Below, in pieces: positions 42,154 through 51,981 of a stretch of 64,000 bases of DNA (within the stretch, counting starts at the first letter, position 1; each line of letters starts with the position of its first letter). Where the stretch lies: positions 3,875,001 to 3,939,000 of the forward strand of contig NC_083570.1 in the NCBI RefSeq assembly GCF_027579695.1. The letters are read 5' to 3'. A program made the translations under genes and the position numbers. The notes beneath the pieces are model-generated. The model saw only the letters and a list, made by a program, of their open reading frames with translations, ran no database searches and was not told where the DNA came from. The DNA comes from Neoarius graeffei. Taxonomy: Eukaryota; Chordata; Actinopteri; Siluriformes; Ariidae.

Positions 42154-43053
42154 CTAATCCGTCAGAGAGTGTGTCAGGCCCTCTATGTTCTCACAGTGTG
42201 GGCTAAGCAGCACATCCCGGTCCATGGTGTCATAACAGTCTCTGAGGGCATCTTCCATTTCAGGGGACCACCTCCTGTTGGAGGTAATTTGGACCAGGGG
42301 GGTGTACTTCGGCTGTAGACGAACCAGGTTGTAGTCAGACTTCCCTAGTGGGGGGATGGCTATGACTCTGCATGCATCCCTCACATTAGCATACAGCAAG
42401 TCAATTGCTCCATTGTTCCTACTTGGACAGTCCACAGCCTGGTAAAAAGCAGCCAAAGTAGAGTCCAAAGTAGCATGATTAAAGTCCCCAGAAATGATCA
42501 TAAATGCCTCAGGGTGCTGTGTCTGCAGCCTTGCTGTGACAGAGTGAATCCTCTCACATGCAGCAGCTGCGTCTGCCCTTGGAGGGATGTAAACACAGAT
42601 GGTGATCACGTGACTGATCTCCCTCGGCAGATAATATGGCCGCAGGCTAACGGCTAGCAGCTCCAAGTCTGGGCAACAAAAGATTGTCTTTACGGAGATA
42701 TGTCCCGGGTTACACCAGTGGTTGTTCACATAAATGTTGAATCCCCCACCTTTGCCTTTCCCGCATGCTTTAGTGTCTCTGTCAGCTCTCACAACAGTGA
42801 ATCCCCGCAGGTCCACATTAGCATCCGGTACGAGATGTGTTAGCCATGTCTCCATCAAGATAAATAAGCTGTTCCCCTGGTAAATCCGCTGGTTGTTCAG
42901 TGCGGATAGCTCGTCGACCTTGTTCAGCAGCGAGTTCACATTCCCCATGATAACGGAGGGAATGGATGGTTTGCAGCACCGCCGGTTGTCCACTAGCCTA
43001 GTCTTTAGCTTAGCCCTGGCTTTGCAGCCCCTGGGTCTCCTCCTCAGCTCCAC
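42154..43053 (-). pseudogene. R2 LINE endonuclease, long open frame
   Basis: A 299-codon frame with APE-endonuclease blocks: PSVIMGNVNSLLNKVDELSA (metal-binding Asn), LFILMETWL (Glu), ITICVYIPPRADAAAACERI, MIISGDFNHATL and LGKSDYNLVRLQPKY. The last block is normally SDHNLV, as in R1; here the catalytic His is Tyr, so nicking activity is probably lost. It ends at a stop before the reverse transcriptase frames. Confidence 0.85.
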
Positions 43054-43695
43054 TGGGATGGGGTGTCATATCCCGGCTCGTCCCATTGTTTTCAGGGCCA
43101 GCAGTTCCTTTCTTGAATAAGCAAGAAAACTGGCTCCTGGTTGTGTGTTAAAGTTAAAAATATCCATGTGATATGAAGAAAAACACTATGTCTTCATAAG
43201 AAGAGCAGAAAAGTAAAAAGGTGGAAAAAAGAGGTTTAAAGAACTAAAAACTACAGAGCTACTGGAGAGGCAGCCGTCTTCCACAGTACCACTACACTTT
43301 TTCTATGCAGAAATCTAGAAAATTCAAAAGGGTTCACAAACTTTCAAGCACCACTGTAGTATAGGGTGACCAGATTTCTCTAGTCTGAGACCGGGACACT
43401 TTTGCGCATGACCATGCTCGTGCACGCACACCTTTTTTTTACGTAAACGTGACACTCAGAGAGGTGCTCTATCATTTTGTTGAAGCTCACATTTATCAAC
43501 ATCTCACATGAAATAAAACAAACAGGCATTTTGTTATCTAGTAGCATAGTGGTATACAGATCAGTTAAATTATGGTCAGACAACAGATTTTGTAATGGCT
43601 GAGAATAGGCCAGGCTATGTCCATAGGCCACATTTACACTGATTTATTTCACCTGTTTGTGAGAACACCAAGAAGAATGCATATGCACATGTAGG

Positions 43696-44073
43696 CTCAT
43701 CATCATTATCATTATCTCTAGCCACTTTATCCTTCTACAGGGTCGCAGGCAAGCTGGAGCCTATCTCAGCCGACTACGGGCGAAAGGCAGGGTACACCCT
43801 GGACAAGTCGCCAGGTCATCACAGGGCTGACACATAGACACAGACAACCATTCACACTCACATTCACACCTACGGTCAATTTAGAGTCACCAGTTAACCT
43901 AACCTGCATGTCTTTGGACTGTGGGGGAAACCGGAGCACCTGGAGGAAACCCACGCGGACACGGGGAGAACATGCAAACTCCACACAGAAAGGCCCTCGC
44001 TGGCCACGGGGCTCAAACCCGGACCTTCTTGCTGTGAGGAGACAGCGCTAACCACTACACCACCGTGCCGCCC
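43696..44073 (-). repeat. tRNA-headed SINE, copy 6
   Basis: Complete minus-strand copy ending CACCGTGCCGCCC. It is flanked by a 12-bp target duplication CACATGTAGGCT. Confidence 0.87.
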
Positions 44074-44583
44074 ACATGTAGGCTATATCTCTAAAATTGT
44101 ATGCACTATAGCATGAACTTAAAAAGTAGATATGTGACCTCAACATAGCCTCGGTCAGAATCAACCTTACTAACCATTTCCCACAACTGAATAAATAAAG
44201 CAAGAAGATGTGTACAATAGTGAACAATTTAATGGAAGGTGCAACAGGCTGTTCAACACAGCAATATGGCCAAACTGTCAGAATGGTATGTTAAACAGAA
44301 ACAAAAAAGAGACAAGTGATTTGAGAATATATACCGGTACCTCGGAAGCCGAGAGAGACCCTTCATACAATCCTTTTTTTTTATTCACCTTGTTATCCCG
44401 AGATAACGACATAATTAATTCAGGATGTCGAGAAAACAACACAACTAATTCGAGATCTCAAGAAAACAAAACAATTATTTCATGATCTCGAGTAAACAGC
44501 TGAGAAATGGTTCATTCAGGTGCGCCAAGAGACTTGTGATATGCTGACTTTGGGGCTATTTCTCATTCTGTATAGACGCAACT

Positions 44584-44781
44584 TTGGTCATTAGAATGTC
44601 TGGAATAATCGATCACCTAATAAGGCAATATTTTGATCAGGGGTTGACACAGGGAGAGATTGCATTAAGTCTTTTAATAAGGGATAATTTCAAAATTAGT
44701 CCGTGGCACCTCCGCAGAAGACTGGCCCGGCTTCCTCTCTACCGACAGAGATACAGTGATCCAGATGAGATCATGAAATAA
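44584..44781 (+). pseudogene. Helix-turn-helix N-terminus of an integrase-type DNA transposase
   Basis: A 65-codon frame reading MSGIIDHLIRQYFDQGLTQG, EIALSLLIRDNFKISPWHLR and RRLARLPLYRQRYSD. The GLTQGEIALSL...ISPWHLRRRL pattern is like the HTH that precedes the rve integrase core in fish DNA transposons of the IS3EU/Ginger kind. No catalytic core follows; the frame ends at the inner inverted repeat. The family call is tentative. Confidence 0.45.
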
Positions 44782-44834
44782 TTGTTTTGTTTTCTCGAGA
44801 TCTCGGAATAACGGTTTTGTTTTCTCGAGATCTC

Positions 44835-45317
44835 TGTTAGGACTTGGACTGTTTTGGCCTCTAGAGGCCGCTGTTATTTCCTTTTCGTGTCATATTTATT
44901 TTGGCCTCTAGAGGCCGCCACTGTTCCTGTGTTTTGTGTTTTTTTTTGTTAATTGCCTGTTAGTCCTAATTATCTTCACCTGTGTCCTTAATTAGTTTGT
45001 GTATTTATACCCCTGAGTTCAGTCCTCTTGTCACGGAGTCTTTGTGCTGTTATGTTTATCTCCAGTTTCCTTTGTACTGTGTTTTGTGGATCTTCTGAGC
45101 TTTTGCATTTTTGCCTTTTTCTTTTTGAATTATACTCTTTGTTTTTTTTTTTTGTTGTTTTGCCCTGGATTGTATATAGTGTACATAGTATAAATAAACC
45201 TTTTGTTACTTTTTCTACTTCTGCCTCACGCCTCTGCTTTTGAGTCATTCCCCTGGTGGGGGTTTGCTGGATCATCACACCAATGAACCAGGTTCAAATC
45301 CCAGCAAAACCCTAACA
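44835..45317 (+). repeat. 5' LTR of young chromodomain Gypsy
   Basis: 483 bp, TGTTAGGACTTGGACTG to AAACCCTAACA. It is flanked by ATCTC (44830-44834) and nearly identical to the 3' LTR; by eye the differences are a short poly-T/TTG change, a small indel near the 3' end and two substitutions. Confidence 0.96.
45003..45043 (+). promoter_or_regulatory. Gypsy LTR promoter and predicted RNA start
   Basis: A TATA-like TATTTATAC at 45002-45010 lies about 30 bp before ACGGAGTCTTT (45033-45043). If transcription starts at 45033, the first 11 nt of the RNA are the exact complement of the site at 45319-45329. Confidence 0.7.
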
Positions 45318-45318
45318 G

Positions 45319-45329
45319 AAAGACTCCGT
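45319..45329 (+). other. Self-priming primer-binding site
   Basis: AAAGACTCCGT, one base after the 5' LTR, is perfectly complementary to LTR positions 45033-45043. It does not begin with TGG, so it is not a tRNA site. The bases flanking the duplex do not pair, so it is exactly 11 bp. Confidence 0.8.
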
Positions 45330-45330
45330 C

Positions 45331-46350
45331 ATGACCGACTCGGCAGAGGCTGCTTCAGCTGTCTACCCGGCTAACCTTCAGGGAATTATGGCAGCTTTGA
45401 CACGCTTCGGAGCGACCATGGACGCTCATGGACGTACGCTCACCAGCCAACGTGAGGCCCTTGCTCGCCACGAGGAACTACTTCAGCAAATTGGGAAAAC
45501 CCTGGCACAGCTGACATCTCTGCCTGCTTCTCCTGCTCCTGATCCAGTTCCTGCTCCTGATCCAGCTCCCACTCCTGCTCCAGTGCCTCCTGCCATGCTG
45601 CCTTCTTCACCTCGCGAACCCAGCCTTCCTGCACCACAGAGGTATGACGGCAAGCACAGTGAGTGCCGAGAGTTCCTTACCCAGTGTCAACTCACCTTTG
45701 AGCTTCAGCCTACCACCTACACTACGGATCGCCGCAAGATTGCCTTTGTGATCACCTTATTAGCTGGTAAGGCGCGAGCCTGGGCTACTGCTATCTGGCA
45801 AAGACAGGGACCTGAGTGCTTTGATTTCCAGCTGTTTTCTGAAGAGATGCTTCGGGTCTTCGATCAGGCAGACATCAGTACCGACGCAGCCCGAAAGCTC
45901 ATGTCCATCCGGCAAGGAGGAAGCGTCGCAGATTACGCCATCTCGTTCCGAACACTCGCAGCAGTAAGTGGATGGAACGAGACTGCCCTGGTGTCAGCCT
46001 TCCACCATGGTCTGTCTGACCCCATCAAGGATGGTCTGGCCTCTATTGGATGCCCAAGTGACCTCGAAACCCTCATCTCACATGCTATTCGTCTGGACAA
46101 CAGGATGAGAGAACGCCACCAAGCCTTGAGCCCCCCCAGCCTCCCTACCTCTAACTGGAGACTGTCTACCTCCTTCAGTGACTGTCCAGAACCCATGCAA
46201 GTGGGTCGTACTCGCCTCTCCGCATCTGAGAGGGAGCGCAGAAGGAGGGACAAGTGCTGCATCTACTGTGGCAAGCCTGGTCACTTCCGAGCATCATGTC
46301 CCGAACTCTTGGGAAAAGGACCGCCCCGTCCAGCCGAGGGAGGGTTGTGA
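45331..46350 (+). CDS. Gypsy (Tf1/sushi-type) Gag
   Basis: A 339-residue Gag starting at the ATG directly after the self-priming site. An N-terminal helical region ([20 protein letters not shown]) is followed by a Pro-rich segment (about residues 66-95), the capsid region ([20 protein letters not shown], residues about 108-127; [20 protein letters not shown]) and a CCHC zinc knuckle [14 protein letters not shown] at residues 310-323 for RNA binding. The frame is fully open. Near the end lies a slippery heptamer that would let part of the ribosomes enter pol. Confidence 0.95.
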   Translation: MTDSAEAASAVYPANLQGIMAALTRFGATMDAHGRTLTSQREALARHEELLQQIGKTLAQLTSLPASPAPDPVPAPDPAPTPAPVPPAMLPSSPREPSLPAPQRYDGKHSECREFLTQCQLTFELQPTTYTTDRRKIAFVITLLAGKARAWATAIWQRQGPECFDFQLFSEEMLRVFDQADISTDAARKLMSIRQGGSVADYAISFRTLAAVSGWNETALVSAFHHGLSDPIKDGLASIGCPSDLETLISHAIRLDNRMRERHQALSPPSLPTSNWRLSTSFSDCPEPMQVGRTRLSASERERRRRDKCCIYCGKPGHFRASCPELLGKGPPRPAEGGL

Positions 46351-46356
46351 CGGGGC
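46311..46356 (+). promoter_or_regulatory. -1 ribosomal frameshift signal at the gag/pol overlap
   Basis: GGGAAAA (46311-46317) is in the X-XXY-YYZ phase of the gag frame (codons GGA AAA). After a 5-nt spacer, GCCCCGTC (46323-46330) can pair perfectly with GACGGGGC (46349-46356). The 18-nt loop contains GAGGGAGGG, which could pair with CCCTCTCTC further on to form a pseudoknot. The stem spans the gag stop codon. Confidence 0.75.
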
Positions 46357-49300
46357 CTACCCTCTCTCCCGGACTCCCTGGCCAAGGAATCTACATCCCG
46401 GTCTCCATCTCCTGGGGTGAGTCTGTCCACTCTTGTCAAGCTTTGATAGACTCAGGGGCGGCTGGGAACTTTATGGATATTCACTTTGCCCAAAGCATCA
46501 ATATACCTACTGCACCTCTTGAAGTCCCTCTGTCTGTGTCTGCCCTCGATGGCCAAGCGTTAGGTGATGGAAGAGTCACTCAAGTTACTTCTCCAGTCTT
46601 CCTCCAGTCTCAAGGTCACAAGGAAGAAATATCCCTGCACCTGATTCCTTCACCTGAGTTCCCAGTTATTCTAGGCCTTCCTTGGCTTACTCGCCACAAC
46701 CCTCGCATAGACTGGGTAACAAGCCAGGTTGTGGAATGGGGCCCTGCATGCCATGCCTCTTGTCTGCTCTCTAGCTCTCCTGTGTCTCCTGCCGAGCCCC
46801 CTGATCTCACCGAGTTATCTCAAGTTCCCACAGAGTACTGGGATCTCAAGGAGGTATTCAGCAAGAGCAGGGCCGCCGTTCTTCCTCCGCACCGGGCCTA
46901 CGACTGTGCCATCGACTTGCTCCCTGGGACTACCCCTCCTCGTGGCAGACTGTTTTCCCTCTCTCAGCCAGAACGCAAGGCTATGGAGGAATACCTCAAA
47001 GACGCCCTGGTCTCTGGGTTCATTCGACCCTCCACCTCACCTGCTGGTGCCGGCTTCTTCTTTGTCGGCAAGAAGGATGGGGGGCTTCGACCATGTATTG
47101 ACTACAGGGGCCTGAACAAGATCACTGTGCGCAACCGATATCCCCTTCCGCTGATGTCCACTGCTTTCGACCTGCTCCAAGGCGCCACCGTCTTCACCAA
47201 GTTGGACCTACGGAACGCATACCACCTCATCCGTATCCGACAGGGAGACGAGTGGAAGACTGCCTTTAACACCCCGTCTGGGCACTACGAATACCAGGTG
47301 ATGCCCTTCGGACTCACCAACGCACCAGCTGTTTTTCAGGCCCTAATCAACGACGTCTTAAGGGACATGATTAACCTGTACGTCTTTGTCTACCTCGATG
47401 ACATCCTTATCTTTTCCAAGACCATGCAGGAGCACCGCCACCATGTCCGCCAGGTTCTCCAGAGGCTGCTACAGAACAATCTGTTCGCCAAGGCCCAGAA
47501 ATGCGAATTTCATGTTCCCGAGGTCTCCTTTCTGGGATTTATTGTATGGACAGGCCAACTCCAAATGGACCCTGCCAAGACCCTGGCCGTCCGGGACTGG
47601 CCTACTCCCAAGTCCGTTAAGGAGGTTCAGCGGTTCTTAGGATTCGCTAACTTCTACCGCAAGTTCATCAGGAACTTCAGTTCTGCAGCAGCACCCATGT
47701 CAGACCTCACCAAAGGGACAGGTGGATCTTATGGCTGGTCTCCTCAGGCAGAAAAGGCGTTCAAAGACCTCAAGGCCCGCTTCTGCACGGCACCCATTCT
47801 GGTCCTCCCGGACACCTCCCAACCATTCATCGTGGAGGTGGACGCCTCGGACAGTGGTGTCGGCGCGGTACTCTCTCAACGTTCGGAAGGAAAGCTGCAC
47901 CCCTGCGCTTACTTCTCCCACCGCCTGAGTCCTGCAGAGTCCCGGTACGATGTGGGGGATCGAGAACTGCTAGCGGTCAAACTGGCCCTTGAGGAGTGGA
48001 GGCACTGGCTGGAGGGAGCGCAACATCCATTCCTGGTTTGGACTGACCACAAGAACCTGGAGTACCTCCAGCAAGCCAAGAGACTGAACCCTCGACAGGC
48101 TAGGTGGGCCCTGTTTTTCAGTCGGTTTGACTTCACCCTCTCGTACCGTCCCGGCTCCAAGAACACCAAACCTGACGCACTGTCCAGGCTGTTCTCTGTC
48201 ACTAACAGGGAGAATGAAGTCGGGCCTATTATCCCAGTGTCCCGGATTGTGGCCCCTGTCCGCTGGGGTATTGAGGAGGCTGTTCGACGAGCCCAACGCC
48301 AGGACCCTGGTCCTGGGACGGGGCCACCGGGCCTCTTGTACGTCCCACATCAAGCCCGGGCCAAGGTTCTCCAGTGGGGTCACTCTTCCCCTCTCACCGC
48401 CCACCCGGGAGCTCGGAGGACCCTGGACTTCCTGAAAAGACGCTTCTGGTGGCCTAACATGGAGCAGGAAGTAAGGTCATTTGTCCTGTCCTGTGAGGTT
48501 TGCACCAGAACCAAGAACCCACGACAGCATCCCCAGGGTCTCCTGCATCCTCTGACCATTCCCTGGCGTCCCTGGTCCCACGTGGCAGTCGACTTCATCA
48601 CGGGTCTCCCTGAGTCACAAGGTAACATGGTCATTTTGGTCATTGTTGACAGATTCTCCAAGGCCTGCCGCTTCATACCTCTGTGCAAACTCCCCTCTGC
48701 TCTTGAAACAGCGAAACTTATATTTAATCATGTCTTCCGAGTCTTTGGTCTTCCACAGGACATCGTCTCAGACCGAGGGCCCCAGTTCTCCTCCCGAGTG
48801 TGGCACGGGTTCTGCAAGGTCATCGGAGCCACTGCCAGCCTCTCCTCTGGGTTTCACCCACAGTCCAATGGTCAGACGGAGAGGCTCAACCAGGACCTGG
48901 AAACCACCCTGCGAGGCCTGGCTATGGATAACCCGACATCGTGGAGCACCTGGCTGCCATGGGCGGAGTACGCCCACAACACCCTGCAGTCATCGGCCAC
49001 CAAGCTGTCACCATTCCAGTGCCAATTCGGGTTCCAGCCACCTCTGTTCCCGGACCAGGAGGAGGACGCGGGGGTGCCCTCGGTCAACCAATATGTGAGA
49101 CGGTGTCGCAAGACCTGGAGCAAGGTCAGGAAGACCCTCATACAGACCTCCAGAACCAACCAGACTCAGGCCAACCGCCATAGAAGACCTGCACACACTT
49201 TCCGCCCTGGGCAGCGGGTTTGGCTGTCCACTAAGGACCTTCCGCTGCGGGTGGAGAACCGCAAGCTTGCTCCTCGTTACATTGGCCCCTTCAAGGTGGT

Positions 49301-49778
49301 GCGCAGGGTGAACCCTGTCTCCTACCGGCTCCAGTTGCCCCGGACTCTGAGGATCAACCCCACTTTCCATGTTTCCCTGTTGCGGCCTGTACTGACGTCT
49401 ACGTATGCCCCTGCCCCTAGGAACCCCCCACCCCCCCGCATCTTCCAGGGGCAGACTGTGTTCACTGTGCATCGCCTGCTTGACTCCCGCCGGGTCCGCG
49501 GTGGGTTGCAATATCTGGTGGACTGGGAGGGCTATGGTCCTGAGGAGCGCTGCTGGGTTCCTGCTCGGGATGTCCTGGATAAAGAACTGTGTCGGGACTT
49601 CCATTCGGCCCATCCGGATCGCCCTGGGAACGTCAGGAGACGCTCCTGGGGGGGGGGTCCTGTTAGGACTTGGACTGTTTTGGCCTCTAGAGGCCGCTGT
49701 TATTTCCTTTTCGTGTCATATTTATTTTGGCCTCTAGAGGCCGCCACTGTTCCTGTGTTTTGTGTTTTTTTTTGTTAA
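46317..49778 (+). CDS. Gypsy Pol (protease, RT, RNase H, integrase, chromodomain)
   Basis: Open in the -1 frame relative to gag from at least 46254; entry is most likely by frameshift at 46317. Numbering from the Met at 46254: aspartic protease with [10 protein letters not shown] (D66); reverse transcriptase with [20 protein letters not shown] and the catalytic YLDD at 380-383; RNase H with [20 protein letters not shown] and the closing [20 protein letters not shown]; integrase with an HHCC zinc region and D780, D840, E876 (DD35E); and a C-terminal chromodomain ([20 protein letters not shown]) expected to guide insertion by binding modified histones. Domain order is the ordinary Gypsy one. 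The frame runs 118 nt into the 3' LTR. All key residues are present. Confidence 0.95.
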   Translation, partial: RTAPSSRGRVVTGPTLSPGLPGQGIYIPVSISWGESVHSCQALIDSGAAGNFMDIHFAQSINIPTAPLEVPLSVSALDGQALGDGRVTQVTSPVFLQSQGHKEEISLHLIPSPEFPVILGLPWLTRHNPRIDWVTSQVVEWGPACHASCLLSSSPVSPAEPPDLTELSQVPTEYWDLKEVFSKSRAAVLPPHRAYDCAIDLLPGTTPPRGRLFSLSQPERKAMEEYLKDALVSGFIRPSTSPAGAGFFFVGKKDGGLRPCIDYRGLNKITVRNRYPLPLMSTAFDLLQGATVFTKLDLRNAYHLIRIRQGDEWKTAFNTPSGHYEYQVMPFGLTNAPAVFQALINDVLRDMINLYVFVYLDDILIFSKTMQEHRHHVRQVLQRLLQNNLFAKAQKCEFHVPEVSFLGFIVWTGQLQMDPAKTLAVRDWPTPKSVKEVQRFLGFANFYRKFIRNFSSAAAPMSDLTKGTGGSYGWSPQAEKAFKDLKARFCTAPILVLPDTSQPFIVEVDASDSGVGAVLSQRSEGKLHPCAYFSHRLSPAESRYDVGDRELLAVKLALEEWRHWLEGAQHPFLVWTDHKNLEYLQQAKRLNPRQARWALFFSRFDFTLSYRPGSKNTKPDALSRLFSVTNRENEVGPIIPVSRIVAPVRWGIEEAVRRAQRQDPGPGTGPPGLLYVPHQARAKVLQWGHSSPLTAHPGARRTLDFLKRRFWWPNMEQEVRSFVLSCEVCTRTKNPRQHPQGLLHPLTIPWRPWSHVAVDFITGLPESQGNMVILVIVDRFSKACRFIPLCKLPSALETAKLIFNHVFRVFGLPQDIVSDRGPQFSSRVWHGFCKVIGATASLSSGFHPQSNGQTERLNQDLETTLRGLAMDNPTSWSTWLPWAEYAHNTLQSSATKLSPFQCQFGFQPPLFPDQEEDAGVPSVNQYVRRCRKTWSKVRKTLIQTSRTNQTQANRHRRPAHTFRPGQRVWLSTKDLPLRVENRKLAPRYIGPFKVVRRVNPVSYRLQLPRTLRINPTFHVSLLRPVLTSTYAPAPRNPPPPRIFQGQTVFTVHRLLDSRRVRGGLQYLVDWEGYGPEERCWVPARDVLDKELCRDFHSAHPDRPGNVRRRSWGGGPVRTWTVLASRGRCYFLFVSYLFWPLEAATVPVFCVFFC
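49645..49660 (+). other. Polypurine tract of the Gypsy element
   Basis: The G-rich CTGGGGGGGGGGTCC text immediately before the 3' LTR is the expected primer site for plus-strand DNA synthesis. It lies within the pol reading frame. Confidence 0.65.
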
Positions 49779-50144
49779 TTGCCTGTTAGTCCTAATTATC
49801 TTCACCTGTGTCCTTAATTAGTTTGTGTATTTATACCCCTGAGTTCAGTCCTCTTGTCACGGAGTCTTTGTGCTGTTATGTTTATCTCCAGTTTCCTTTG
49901 TACTGTGTTTTGTGGATCTTCTGAGCTTTTGCATTTTTGCCTTTTTCTTTTTGAATTATACTCTTTGTTTTTTTTTTTTTGCCCTGGATTGTATATAGTG
50001 TACATAGTATAAATAAACCTTTTGTTACTTTTTCTACTTCTGCCTCACGCCTCTGCATTTGAGTCATTCCCCTGGTGGCCTAGTGGGGGTTTGCTGGATC
50101 ATCACACCAACGAACCAGGTTCAAATCCCAGCAAAACCCTAACA
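49661..50144 (+). repeat. 3' LTR of young chromodomain Gypsy
   Basis: 484 bp, nearly identical to the 5' LTR. It is followed by the 5-bp target duplication ATCTC (50145-50149). Confidence 0.96.
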
Positions 50145-50255
50145 ATCTCGAATTAGTTGTGTTGTTTTCTTGAGATCCTGAATTAATTATGTCATTATCT
50201 CGGGATAACAAGGTGAATAAAAAAAGATTATATGAAGGGCCTCTCGCGGCTTCCG

Positions 50256-51354
50256 TAAATATACACTCAAACAAAACAGCAGTAAAGGAGGAGAGGGGCG
50301 ACAGCCCAAGGAAAGCCCCCACAGGGGCGCACAGCATTTGCAACATAGGCTACCCAACTCAGTACAAGAACAAAACACTTACAGTGTGTGCAGTAGGCTT
50401 CGTGCACATTGTTCTGCACCTCTCGGAGGAAGGGGTAGGTGCCCTGTAAACCTTTGGAAAAGGTACATTTTCTTTTCAGCATAATTGCTGCGGCATTACT
50501 GCTGCTAGCTGCTAGACAAAGAACATTCGCGCCAGTTAATGTTTATTTTATTGTTGCATGGCAACACGTTCTGTTGTCTGGAATAATGTGGCTAAATAAA
50601 CACCCATGCCACAGGGCCAGGGGGCAGTAACCAGGAAAGTTTGCGATTCCTGTCAATTCATCAAAATAGTAAATGCAGACATTTCTCCGCTAATGATTCC
50701 CATGCTGCTCAGTCGCAAACGTCGTGAGTGGTGAAAACATGGACATATCCGTGTCCCGACAGACTTTTGTCGGGACTCGGGACACACAACCCCAAATCGG
50801 GACTGTCCCGGTAAAACTGGGACATCTGGTCACCCTAAATAAAGAAACCATTTAATGACCTAAAACCCTGATTTGGAACAGAGTGTGTGAGGGTTTCTGA
50901 AATACATGAGGGTGCAGATCCACTGAGAGCTCTGTAAACCTGTCAGAGAGTTTATGATGGAAGATTTCAGGAAATAAAAGACAGAGATGAGAATTGTGTG
51001 AACAGTAGTTTCAGCAGCAGAGGGCACAAATGAGCAGTCGTGGAAATGCCAAAATGCCATTATCTGTCTTTAAACGCTTTAAAAATAGAGATTTTTTGGT
51101 GATTTTGTGTAAATTTTGGCACCTTTTAGTGAGTCTGTGCTGTTAAAATCACTGTAGCGTCGAATGTTTGTGTGTATTCGGTACATTAGTGATGTTTAAA
51201 GCTTGTTGGTGCCTAATGCTAACCGGTTAGCCTGTGTGAGTAGAATGGTGATGTATGATGGAGTGCAGTAGCTTTACATGGTGAACATTTTACAGTCTCT
51301 CTGTCACTAGTATTGGGAGTTATTGCTAAAGATAATATAGTTCATAAATCTGAA
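50256..51354. other. Right arm of the outer TIR element, then intergenic DNA
   Basis: 50256-50837 is non-coding transposon arm. 50848-50945 is an inverted copy of 29925-30015. 50946-51354 has no recognised gene. Confidence 0.55.
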
Positions 51355-51981
51355 TGAACTGAATCTTGTGTTAATTATTTTTATTTCAGTTGTTTTCCAT
51401 GAGTGTGAATGTGTATGAGGAGAAAATTAGGAGCAGAAGTGGAGTAAAGACTTTATCTGAGTTTATAAAACACTATAAAGCACAAGCAAATCTCCAAACT
51501 TTTATTGACTGCATTTTCATTTCTATCATTACAATGAGCTCTTTATAAATCTTAAAGATACAAATCATGTTTTTTTTTCCTTTTCACTGGATATCAAGTC
51601 AATTATTCTCGTTTCTGTGCTTTAATTATATTTAAAACTTCCAATCAAATCCATTTTAGTAAAATGTAGAGCTGCAACTGCTGATTATTCTGATATTCAA
51701 TTCATCTGTCAACTATTTTTCATTAATTGATTTGTTTATTCATTTTTAATACAACAATATGTAAAATATATATTTGCAGCATTTTAATCAGCTCTAGTAC
51801 AGAACTCTTTCTGAACTTGGCTGAATTAAATAACAGTTCACTAACTACAATACAACCTTACTGACATTTATCAGATAATCTCTAACAGGATCAGAATATT
51901 ATCAAGTGCTCACATCAGCCAAATGAGCCATTCAGACGAATGCAAGGTGAGATTATTATATACAATGTTTCCAGAAATGTT
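51355..51981 (+). repeat. 627-bp direct duplication, left copy
   Basis: Starts TGAACTGAATCTTGTGTTAA and ends CAATGTTTCCAGAAATGTT. The right copy is 56940-57566. Only scattered substitutions separate the two by eye. AT-rich, no coding frame. Confidence 0.9.

Larger units (their letters stand above)
39954..43297 (-). mobile_element. Rex1/Babar-like LINE, copy R2, inside T2
   Basis: Minus-strand copy of the same family as R1, about 3.3 kb, with a (GATTA)n tail at 39954-39991 and the same 3' end. The 5' end shares GGAGAGGCAGCC with R1. It carries a C-run at 40284-40302. Confidence 0.8.
38366..43356 (+). mobile_element. Tc1-like transposon copy T2, both ends present, split by LINE R2
   Basis: It starts CAGTGGTGCTTGAAAGTTTG after TA (38364-38365) and ends in the reverse complement before TA (43357-43358). 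Without the LINE the element is about 1.65 kb. Confidence 0.88.
44343..50255. mobile_element. Long-TIR element split by the Gypsy insertion
   Basis: Ends CGGAAGCCGAGAGAGACCC (44343) and the reverse complement of CGGAAGCCGCGAGAGGCCC (to 50255). The inverted repeats extend over about 110 bp with palindrome-rich text such as TTATCCCGAGATAACGACAT and repeated CTCGAGATCTC-like units. Without the Gypsy insertion the element is about 0.6 kb and encodes one short frame. Confidence 0.65.
43362..50837. mobile_element. Outer TIR element (TAGGGTGACCAGAT ends)
   Basis: The left end TAGGGTGACCAGATTTC matches the reverse complement of the right end (TAGGGTGACCAGATGTCC). GGGAC-rich subterminal DNA lies inside both ends. 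Arms 43362-44342 and 50256-50837 hold no recognised gene. A SINE and a second TIR element are nested in it. No clear target duplication is seen. Confidence 0.6.

Noticed and set aside
44584-44781. HTH frame as a complete functional transposase or antitoxin-like gene
   Set aside because: Only 65 codons, no catalytic core, and it sits inside a non-autonomous TIR element; kept only as a transposase N-terminal remnant.
45440-45637. Antisense ORFs inside gag and pol (also 47970-48404, 48380-48688, 49008-49613)
   Set aside because: Shadows of the intact Gypsy frames on the other strand; codon pattern and motifs belong to the plus strand.
46729-47115. Plus-strand +1 frame ORFs inside pol (also 47386-47640, 48643-49098)
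   Set aside because: They overlap intact pol in another frame and show no motifs.
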